Part shown: piece by piece, positions 1 through 5,512 of the stretch
Layout: every line of letters starts with the position of its first letter
Numbering within the stretch: the first letter of the stretch is position 1
Source of the DNA: CAYRVX01 sp964642165
Lineage (GTDB): Bacteria > Planctomycetota > Phycisphaerae > SM23-33
Length of the DNA stretch: 16,519 nucleotides
Assembly: GCA_964642165.1 (NCBI GenBank)
Contig: CAZXOC010000163.1
Coordinates: 1-16,519, forward strand
Direction: 5' to 3'
Translations under genes and position numbers: made by a program
The notes under the pieces: generated by a model
The model's input: only the letters and a program-made list of their open reading frames with translations
Databases searched by the model: none
What the model was told of the DNA's origin: nothing

Positions 1-135
1 CGCTCGGGGTAACACTCCTCTCTTCGCCCCGAGGGGGCGCAAAGGGTTTGGCCGGGGGCGCAAGCCCCCGGTAATGCGAGCCTTATGAACAGAACCCCGG
101 AGGGGTGAAAGGAGTGCTCGCAGCGCGGAAGTGTT
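1..135. repeat. Cluster of GC-rich hairpins, REP-like palindromic element
   Basis: Three hairpins follow one another. Positions 25-39 have a 6-bp stem (CGCCCC/GGGGCG) with loop GAG. Positions 52-71 have a perfect 8-bp stem (CCGGGGGC/GCCCCCGG) closed by a GCAA tetraloop of GNRA type. Positions 94-106 have a 5-bp stem (ACCCC/GGGGT) with loop GGA. CACTCCT at 13-19 is complementary to AGGAGTG at 110-116 and could close a multibranch structure around all three. No protein frame is convincing here. GC-rich palindromes of the form CCGGGGGC-loop-GCCCCCGG are frequent dispersed intergenic elements in planctomycete-like genomes, so a REP-like repeat is the simplest reading. A structured RNA is the alternative. 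No U-tract follows, so an intrinsic terminator is less likely. Confidence 0.45.
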
Positions 136-154
136 GCCCTGTGCTCAACCAGGC

Positions 155-310
155 CGGAATTTACGACGGCGTAATATAGATTCCGCATGGCGGGGCTGAT
201 TGTCCGAACCTCCGTAAAACCGCTCGCGCTATAGTATATGTAACTCTAATCATATTATATGGTAACGATGCGAGACGATTGTGTCAGTTGGAAAAAAGTT
301 GACACAATAG
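155..310. other. AT-rich intergenic island with inverted repeat
   Basis: This stretch is clearly richer in A and T than the rest of the window. It contains TATAGT at 230-235 and TATTAT at 253-258 on the plus strand and TATAAT on the minus strand (complement of 254-259). I could not pair any of them with a -35 box at normal spacing. Its right end carries ATTGTGTCA at 278-286 and its exact reverse complement at 300-308, separated by 13 nt that include an A6 run. Together these look like a regulatory or replication-type region rather than coding DNA, but no specific protein site is recognised. Confidence 0.4.
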
Positions 311-319
311 CGCCGCGTC

Positions 320-471
320 ATGGGCGTCGACGCCATCGAATCTGCCATGGACGACTAAGGATTTGCGCCCCGCGCGGCGGCCGGGGCCGCGTGACCGGGC
401 CGACCGACCCCGCCGCGCTGCGCCAGGCCGTCGAAGGCCTCGGCTACGGGATCGAGTCCCCGCAGGCCTGA
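320..471 (+). pseudogene. Possible relic of an HMA (heavy-metal-associated) domain
   Basis: The frame ending at the TGA 469-471 reads GRVTGPTDPAALRQAVEGLGY followed by GIESPQA. The DPAALRQAVEGLGY part closely resembles the last strand-helix-strand of HMA/CopZ-type copper-binding domains. In another frame, 320-358 reads MGVDAIESAMDD and a stop, which resembles the preceding HMA segment (PGVxxVxVD). No metal-binding GMxCxxC motif is visible upstream in any frame. My reading is a decayed or frameshifted fragment of a small metal chaperone or of a P-type ATPase N-terminus. The similarity is short and judged by eye, so this is tentative. There is no good ribosome-binding site for either piece. Confidence 0.3.
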
Positions 472-523
472 GTTGTCCGCCATCGCCCTCCCCGCGGTGC
501 AGCGCCGCCGCCAACCTGTCGCA

Positions 524-551
524 TTGGGCGAAACCCCGTCTCTGCTATAAT
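524..551 (+). promoter_or_regulatory. Extended -10 promoter upstream of the first AKR-like gene
   Basis: TGCTATAAT at 543-551 is a consensus -10 hexamer (TATAAT, 546-551) with the TGn extension. A weak -35, TTGGGC, lies at 524-529 with a 16-nt spacer. The expected transcript start near 558 would give a leader of about 75 nt before the ATG at 635. A perfect TATAAT in such GC-rich surroundings is unlikely by chance. It probably drives both 635-1504 and 1572-2576. Confidence 0.55.
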
Positions 552-634
552 GGCGGCCGCCCGGCCCCGCCGGCGGGTTGAAGTCACAAGGCCGGCGTGG
601 CCGCGATGCTCAGGCAGCGCGCAGGAGAGGGTCC

Positions 635-1504
635 ATGAGTGACTTTCCGAGGACGACGGTGGGGGGGCTATCGGTCTCCCGGATGATCATCGGGACGAAC
701 TGGTTCCTGGGCTACACGCACTCGACGCACGCCAAGAGCCGCTTCATCGAGCGGTCCGTCACGACGCGCGAGAAGATCGCGGACGTCATCGAGGCCTTCC
801 TGAAGGCCGGCGTGGACACCATCATGTGCCCGCACACGCAGACGGTGATCCCCGAGGCGATTCAGGCCGCCCAGGACCGCACCGGCAGGGGGCTGATCGT
901 CGTCTCGACGCCGACCTTCACGACCACGCCGCGGACGCCGGTCGACGGCTTCGACCTCGACGAGGTCGCACGCACGCTCGACGGCGAAGTCGCCAGGAAC
1001 ACGAAGGTCTGCATGCCGCACGTCTCCACCACGGACAGAATGGTGGACAAGTGCGCCCGCCGCGTGCGGCAGATGGACGTCCTCTGCCGCATGATCCGCG
1101 AGCGGGGAATGATCCCCGGGCTCAGCACCCACACGCCCGAGACCCTCGTCTACGCCGACGAGACCGGCCTCGACGTGGCCACCTACATCCAGCCGCTGAA
1201 CCTCATGGGCTTCCTGATGCACGTCGAGGTCGACTGGGCCGCCCGGATCATCCGCGAGGCCGCCAAGCCCGTCATGACCATCAAGACGATGGCCGCCGGG
1301 CAGGTCCGCCCCTTCCCAGCGATGACCTTCGTCTGGAACGTCATCCGCGACTGCGACATGGTCACCGTCGGCACGGTCGCCCCGGAGGAGGCCGAGGAGC
1401 TGGTCGAGATGTCGCTGGGCATCCTGTCCCGCCGGCCGGCGCGGGTCGAGCTTCAGCGGACGCGCTCCAAGGCGACGGTTGTGCCCGAGGCGCCGCCGGG
1501 CTGA
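635..1504 (+). CDS. AKR-fold TIM-barrel protein lacking the catalytic tetrad (cytoplasmic paralogue)
   Basis: A 289-residue protein. The ATG at 635 is chosen because AGGAGAGG lies just upstream (623-630); the frame stays open further 5' but without a comparable site. It has no signal peptide. It aligns by eye with its downstream neighbour and with the true aldo/keto reductase at 2598-3602: LSVSRMIIGTNW near residue 12 matches the AKR LxVSxLGLGT start, STHTPETLVYADETGLDV (164-181) matches the GxSGH...IDV segment, and KPVMTIKTMAAGQ (211-223) matches the VVAMKVYAG strand. The AKR catalytic Asp and Tyr (VDTARIYG) are replaced by IMCPHTQT, and the catalytic Lys and His positions are also lost. NADP-dependent reduction by the usual mechanism is therefore unlikely. 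It may be a non-catalytic, sensing or differently acting TIM barrel. The family is not named with confidence, and the function is unknown. Confidence 0.8.
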   Translation: MSDFPRTTVGGLSVSRMIIGTNWFLGYTHSTHAKSRFIERSVTTREKIADVIEAFLKAGVDTIMCPHTQTVIPEAIQAAQDRTGRGLIVVSTPTFTTTPRTPVDGFDLDEVARTLDGEVARNTKVCMPHVSTTDRMVDKCARRVRQMDVLCRMIRERGMIPGLSTHTPETLVYADETGLDVATYIQPLNLMGFLMHVEVDWAARIIREAAKPVMTIKTMAAGQVRPFPAMTFVWNVIRDCDMVTVGTVAPEEAEELVEMSLGILSRRPARVELQRTRSKATVVPEAPPG

Positions 1505-1571
1505 GGGCCCCCGCGGCCCCGCGCGCCGTGTGGTATGTTGTGAAAGCCGGACGCACAGAAAGGACACCACC

Positions 1572-2576
1572 ATGTCGAGCAAGCAGACGCGTCGCAGCTT
1601 CGTGAAGGGCGCCCTGGCGGGCACGGCGGCGGGGGCCGTCGGGCTGAGCCTCGAAGAGCAGGCCCTGCTGGCCGCCCCGGCCGCGGGCGCGGGCGACGGC
1701 GACGACGCCCAACCCGCCACCAAGCCCTCCCGCCGCAAGCCGGGCTCGCGGAACACGCTTCCCACCGGCAAACTCGGCAAGCTCAAGATCAGCCGCATCG
1801 TCCTCGGCGGGAACCTGATCGGCGGCTGGGCCCACAGCCGCGACCTCATGTACGTCTCCCAGCTCCTGAGGCACTACTTCACCAAGGAGAAGATCCTCGA
1901 GACGCTGGAGATCGCCGAGGCCTACGGCGTCAACTGCGTCAACACGCACCCCAACGCCGGCGAGGTGATCCAGCAGCACCGCAAGGACGGCGGCACGATC
2001 CTCTGGATCGCGCAGGGCTTCTGCGACGAGGGCGGGCAGTTCGACGGGATCCGGCGGTCCATCGACCAGGGCGCCGACGCGGTGTACGTCCAGGGCAACG
2101 TCGGGGACCGGCTGGTCGAGGGCGGCAAGGTCGGCGCGCTGGCCAAGGCCGTCGAGTTCATCCGGAAGCAGGGCGTCCCGGCGGGGATCGGCGGGCACGC
2201 CCTCGCCGTGCCCAAGGCGTGCGAGGCCGCCGGCATCGACGTGGACTTCTACGTCAAGACGCTGCACACCAACGACTACTTCTCCGCCCGCCAGGCGGAC
2301 CAGACCGCCGGCGTCATCCACAACCGCCACGACAACTACTGGTGCACCGACGCCAAGGCGACCATCGCGTTCATGGCCAAGGTGCGGAAGCCCTGGTTCG
2401 CGTTCAAGGTGATGGCCGCCGGTGCGATCCCGCCGCGCAAGGCCTTCACGCACGCCTTCGGCAGCGGGGCGGACTTCATCCTGGCGGGCATGTTCGACTT
2501 CCAGATCGCCAAGGACGTGCACATCGCCAAGCAGGTGCTCGCCCAGGTCAAGCGCAAGCGCCCGTGGCGCGCGTAG
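1572..2576 (+). CDS. Tat-exported AKR-fold TIM-barrel protein lacking the catalytic tetrad
   Basis: A 334-residue protein. The ATG at 1572 is preceded by AAAGGA at 8-9 nt. The N-terminus TRRSFVKGALAG (R7, R8) followed by an Ala/Gly-rich hydrophobic stretch is a twin-arginine signal, then a low-complexity linker to about residue 60. The barrel begins at LGKLKISRIVLGGN. It follows the AKR pattern (IGGHALAVPKACEAAGIDVDF at about 206-226 matches GISGH...EIDVMM of the intact AKR downstream; FKVMAAG at 278-284). However, Asp of the tetrad is Asn124 (VNTHP), and no Tyr, Lys or His sits at the other catalytic positions. It lies 67 nt after the paralogue at 635-1504 on the same strand, suggesting a co-transcribed pair. 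It is probably periplasmic and folded before export. The substrate is unknown. A general label would be 'aldo/keto reductase-like protein'. Confidence 0.8.
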   Translation: MSSKQTRRSFVKGALAGTAAGAVGLSLEEQALLAAPAAGAGDGDDAQPATKPSRRKPGSRNTLPTGKLGKLKISRIVLGGNLIGGWAHSRDLMYVSQLLRHYFTKEKILETLEIAEAYGVNCVNTHPNAGEVIQQHRKDGGTILWIAQGFCDEGGQFDGIRRSIDQGADAVYVQGNVGDRLVEGGKVGALAKAVEFIRKQGVPAGIGGHALAVPKACEAAGIDVDFYVKTLHTNDYFSARQADQTAGVIHNRHDNYWCTDAKATIAFMAKVRKPWFAFKVMAAGAIPPRKAFTHAFGSGADFILAGMFDFQIAKDVHIAKQVLAQVKRKRPWRA

Positions 2577-2589
2577 CGCCCGGGGGGCG
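2577..2589. terminator. Small GC hairpin between convergent stops
   Basis: CGCCC/GGGCG with loop GGG lies in the 21-nt space between the convergent stop codons at 2576 and 2598. It lacks a U-tract on either strand. It could slow polymerase from both sides, but this is weak evidence. Confidence 0.2.
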
Positions 2590-2597
2590 AGGCGGCG

Positions 2598-3602
2598 TCA
2601 CTTCACCGGCCCGTAGCGCGGGCCGAGCTTCGGCGCGAGCCGCTTGCCGTAGGCCAGCAGGTCCGCGGAGGCCTCCTTCGCCAGCGGCCGGTACTTCTCG
2701 GCGAAGCCCACGTTCTGGACGGCCTGCTCGAGGGTGTAGGGCCCGACGACGGCCAGGTGAACCCCGTTCAGGTCCAGCGCGTAGGCCAGGGCCTGCGGCA
2801 GGCGCTTCGGCTCGGTGGCGCAGCCGACGTAGCCCTTCCGGTGGAAGGGGAAGCCCCCCTTGATGCCGGCGTAGACCTTCATCGCCACCACGCCGACGTT
2901 GCGCTTCCGCGCCTCGGGCAGCGCGGTGCCCTCGAAGTCGTAGATGTTCCGGTCGGCGTGGTTCATCACGCACATCATCACGTCGATCTCGTCGGTCTTC
3001 AGCATCCGGACGAAGTTGGGCGGGCGGTTGTGCCCGGAGATGCCGATGAACCGGAGCTTGCCGGCCTCCTTCTGCTTCCGCAGGTACCCCAGCACCCCGC
3101 CCTTGCCGAGCACGCGGTCGATGTTCTTCCCGCCGACGCTGTGGATGTGGACGAGGTCCAGGTGGTCCGTCTTGAGCAGGCGCAGCGATTGCTCCAGCGA
3201 CCGCTCGGCCCGCCTGGCGTTGTCGGTCGAGACCTTCGTCACCAGGAACAGCCCGTCGCGCCGCTTGGGGATCAGGTGCCCGAGGATCTCCTCGGCGTTG
3301 CCGTAGATCCGCGCGGTGTCCACGTACGTCACGCCGCGATCCAGCACCTCGCCGAAGATCTTGATGCCCTCCTTCAGGCCGACCGGCCCCTCGCCGATCG
3401 GCGCCGTGCCCAGGCCGAGGACGGAGACCTTCGCCTTCGTGCGCCCCAGGACGCGCGTCGCCAACGCGCCGTTCGTCTCCGCCGCCGCGGGCGCCGAACG
3501 CGCCGCCGCGCCGACCACCAGCCCCGCGCCGGCGTAAGCGGTCCTCTTGAGAAACTCGCGACGATCCATCCCCTCGGTGGGTCCTCTGTCTGCGCCGGGC
3601 AT
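2598..3602 (-). CDS. Tat-exported aldo/keto reductase
   Basis: A 334-residue NAD(P)-dependent aldo/keto reductase. Of three in-frame ATGs (3617, 3602, 3569), 3602 has the best site: AGGAG followed by 7 nt. The Tat motif MDRREFLKR (R14, R15) is retained with any of them. The catalytic tetrad is complete: Asp95 and Tyr100 in VDTARIYGNAEE, Lys123 in LVTKVS, and His154 in DLVHIHS. The segment IGISGH and the C-terminal VVGPYTLEQAVQN, which fits the cofactor phosphate-binding end, are also typical. Tat export implies folding with bound cofactor in the cytoplasm and action in the periplasm, probably on a sugar or other carbonyl; the substrate is not predictable. It is convergent with two AKR-fold proteins that lack these residues. 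A 350-nt upstream region holds a likely promoter and a 16-bp palindrome. Confidence 0.88.
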   Translation of the reverse strand: MPGADRGPTEGMDRREFLKRTAYAGAGLVVGAAARSAPAAAETNGALATRVLGRTKAKVSVLGLGTAPIGEGPVGLKEGIKIFGEVLDRGVTYVDTARIYGNAEEILGHLIPKRRDGLFLVTKVSTDNARRAERSLEQSLRLLKTDHLDLVHIHSVGGKNIDRVLGKGGVLGYLRKQKEAGKLRFIGISGHNRPPNFVRMLKTDEIDVMMCVMNHADRNIYDFEGTALPEARKRNVGVVAMKVYAGIKGGFPFHRKGYVGCATEPKRLPQALAYALDLNGVHLAVVGPYTLEQAVQNVGFAEKYRPLAKEASADLLAYGKRLAPKLGPRYGPVK

Positions 3603-3640
3603 CGGGTCGCTCCTCATGGTCGTGCCGTCCTCAATGGGAT

Positions 3641-3656
3641 CGGGCCGATCGGCCCG
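3641..3656. promoter_or_regulatory. 16-bp perfect palindrome in the leader of the AKR gene
   Basis: CGGGCCGATCGGCCCG is a perfect palindrome about 40 nt upstream of the AKR start, downstream of the candidate promoter at 3694-3723. It could be an operator or an RNA hairpin. In DNA this GC-rich, about one such palindrome is expected by chance in a window of this size, so the call is weak. Confidence 0.25.
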
Positions 3657-3693
3657 TTCGCCGAGCCCTGCAAGCCGACAGCAGAGCGCATCT

Positions 3694-3723
3694 ACAGTAC
3701 CGTTCCGTCAACGGCGATGTCAA
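3694..3723 (-). promoter_or_regulatory. Candidate sigma-70-type promoter for the AKR gene
   Basis: On the minus strand, a perfect -35 TTGACA (complement of 3718-3723) is followed after 18 nt by TACTGT (complement of 3694-3699), a poor -10 with three of six matches. Transcription would start near 3687, leaving a leader of about 85 nt to the ATG at 3602. Confidence 0.35.
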
Positions 3724-3780
3724 ACCGTCCGACCCCCTCCGCGAGGTTTGAACGGCAGGCGGCCGTACGGGTTGCTGCCG

Positions 3781-3860
3781 TCACAGCCCCAGGCGCTGGA
3801 GGAGGTCGGCTTGCTTGCGGACGTGGCGGGCCTCGAGCTGGTCGGCGAAGCGGTCGCGGC
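3781..3860 (-). pseudogene. Possible C-terminal gene remnant
   Basis: The minus-strand frame ending in TGA at 3781-3783 reads RDRFADQLEARHVRKQ, then ADLLQRLGL and the stop. Of its 25 codons, 24 end in G or C, and the peptide looks like an amphipathic helix, unlike the Pro/Ala/Arg-rich nonsense typical of shadow frames here. Further upstream the frame becomes Pro-rich and loses the codon signature, and I see no start codon with a ribosome-binding site. It lies 3' of the HDOD gene in a different frame. It may be the tail of a decayed gene or a frameshifted extension. The family is not recognised. Confidence 0.3.
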
Positions 3861-3952
3861 CGGTGGCGCGAGGCGGTGGCGAGCATCGGGAGCCGGCAGC
3901 GGGAACGGGGGCGCGTGCCGGGCGGGACGGGGCGGCGGCAGCGCGCGGGGGC

Positions 3953-5158
3953 TCAGGACTCCTCGAGGGCCTGGCCGGCCCACTTGAGGGCGTCGCGGAA
4001 CAGCTCGGGAATCTTCTGCTCGTCGACGCCGATCTCGGCGGCCGAGCGGGAGAAGAGGTCCCAGTCGCCCTTCTCGTAGCCGACGATCGCGTCGTAGATG
4101 GCGCGGTAGCCGGTGCCGTCCTCGCCCAGCAGGGCCGCCTTGATCTGCTCGTTCAGGGGCAGGTCCGTCAGGGCCTTCTCCATGGGCGTGTCCGTCAGGG
4201 CGTCGATGACGGAGAACATGCCCATCAGGAAGAGCTCGGGGGCCTCTTCCTCTCGGCCGGTCAGGATCCCGACCTGTTCGGCGGCCTTGGCGCGGGTGAG
4301 CGATCGCAGGAGCAGCTCGTCGGGCTTGTCATCGCCGGCGTTTCTCACGGCGACCATGGAGACCCACCGCTTGATCTCCTTGGGCCCGAGCAGGACCAGG
4401 GCGTGGCGGACCGAGCGGACCTCGAACCGCAGGCCGAACCAGGCCGAGTTCATGAACTTCAGGAGCTTGTAGGTCATCGACACGTCCCGCTCGATGAGGG
4501 AGGCGATGTCCTCGTACTCCAGGGCGGGGCTGTTGACCTCGCGAATCAACTGCATGTACGTGAGCTTGTTGGCGGCGAGCCGGCGGCCGGGCTTCACGAC
4601 GGGCTTGCTGAAGAACTCACCGTGGAAGTAGGTGTAGCCGGCGGCGACGGCCTCGTCGAACTCCTCGACCGTGCCGACGCCGCGGGCGACGGCCTTGATG
4701 CCTTTCTCCGCCACGCGCTGGCAGAGGGCCGCCCGGTCGTCGGAGGGCATGCTGGCGAAGTCGATCTCCGCCAGGTGCATGAGCTTCAGGAGCGGGTTGT
4801 CGAGCTGATCGGGCGTGAGGTCGTTGACGGCCAGCGTGTAGCCGAGGTCCCGCAGCTCGCCGCAGCGGGACAGGACGGCCTCGTCGGTTTCGGCCTGGCA
4901 GGAGATGCCGGCGACCACCGAGTCCCGCGCGAAGAGGATGGGGAAGTGGATCGCCAGCAGGTTCCGCGGGAAGTCGACGAACCCCTTTTTGCCGCCGACC
5001 AGGTCGCGGTAGTTGACGAAGGCCATCAGGTCGACGGTGTCGCGTTCGGCCTCCAGGGCCTGGTAGTAGGCCTCGAACCCGGACCGGAACTCGAGTTCAT
5101 AGCCGAAGACGTCCTTCTCCTCGTTGAAAACCGGACGCCTGGCCACGAAGACTTCCAT
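3953..5158 (-). CDS. Degenerate-EAL plus HDOD signal transduction protein (YuxH-like architecture)
   Basis: A 401-residue cytoplasmic protein. The ATG at 5158 is preceded by AGGGAG at 7 nt, and MEVFVARRPVF is the standard start of this family. Residues 1-185 are an EAL-type barrel: FGYELEFR (18-25) stands where EAL domains have ExLxR, the metal-binding DDFGTG is replaced by VNDLTPD (111-117), and the EGVET loop is RGVGT (159-163). It should therefore not hydrolyse cyclic di-GMP. Residues about 195-395 are an HDOD domain (LIREVNSPALEYEDIASLIERD, then LLKFMNSAWFG and ALVLLGPKEIKRW), a metal-less HD relative used in regulation. Such proteins link nucleotide-signal or protein binding to motility, cell-cycle or stress control. 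It is a single gene facing away from the LptD-like gene. The target is unknown. Confidence 0.9.
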   Translation of the reverse strand: MEVFVARRPVFNEEKDVFGYELEFRSGFEAYYQALEAERDTVDLMAFVNYRDLVGGKKGFVDFPRNLLAIHFPILFARDSVVAGISCQAETDEAVLSRCGELRDLGYTLAVNDLTPDQLDNPLLKLMHLAEIDFASMPSDDRAALCQRVAEKGIKAVARGVGTVEEFDEAVAAGYTYFHGEFFSKPVVKPGRRLAANKLTYMQLIREVNSPALEYEDIASLIERDVSMTYKLLKFMNSAWFGLRFEVRSVRHALVLLGPKEIKRWVSMVAVRNAGDDKPDELLLRSLTRAKAAEQVGILTGREEEAPELFLMGMFSVIDALTDTPMEKALTDLPLNEQIKAALLGEDGTGYRAIYDAIVGYEKGDWDLFSRSAAEIGVDEQKIPELFRDALKWAGQALEES

Positions 5159-5512
5159 GCTGTAACTCCCTGCTGGTCTGCAGAGGCCGCCCGGCTCGGG
5201 CCCTCGATGCGGCGAGGAGCACTGCCTTCCCAAGGACCGGGCGCAACGACACTGTCCTCATCGTCCAGAACGGGCGTCGAGGTTCGTAGCTCTGCGGAAA
5301 ACCTCTCCCTCCCGCGCCGAGCCCGGCGTTGTGGCCTGCGGTGCCGCGGGCCCGTCGCGAGCGGGTGCCCGGCCACGCGCGGGCGGCGGGGAGGCAAGCG
5401 GCGCCCGGGCGGGCGGGCGAAAACTCCCGCGCGAGGGGAATTGACTTGCCCCCGGGGGGCCATATAATCGCCCCATGCGCGAGTTCCTGTCGGCGCGTTC
5501 TCTGAGGTGGCC
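5159..5512. other. 354-nt divergent intergenic region
   Basis: This separates the minus-strand HDOD gene from the plus-strand LptD-like gene. Its only clear signal is the promoter at 5441-5468. No convincing minus-strand promoter for the HDOD gene and no small gene were found. Confidence 0.5.
5441..5468 (+). promoter_or_regulatory. lptD: Near-consensus sigma-70-type promoter for the LptD-like gene
   Basis: TTGACT (5441-5446, five of six matches) and TATAAT (5463-5468, six of six) are separated by 16 nt. Transcription should start near 5475-5478, giving a leader of about 35 nt before the ATG at 5513. The hexamers stand out against GC-rich flanks. This is the strongest promoter-like sequence in the window. 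Confidence 0.75.

Larger units (their letters stand above)
3603..3952. other. 350-nt intergenic region between HDOD and AKR genes
   Basis: This stretch holds the AKR promoter candidate, the 16-bp palindrome and the possible gene remnant described separately. The rest (about 3861-3952) is G-rich on the plus strand, and I see no gene or clear signal in it. Confidence 0.5.
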
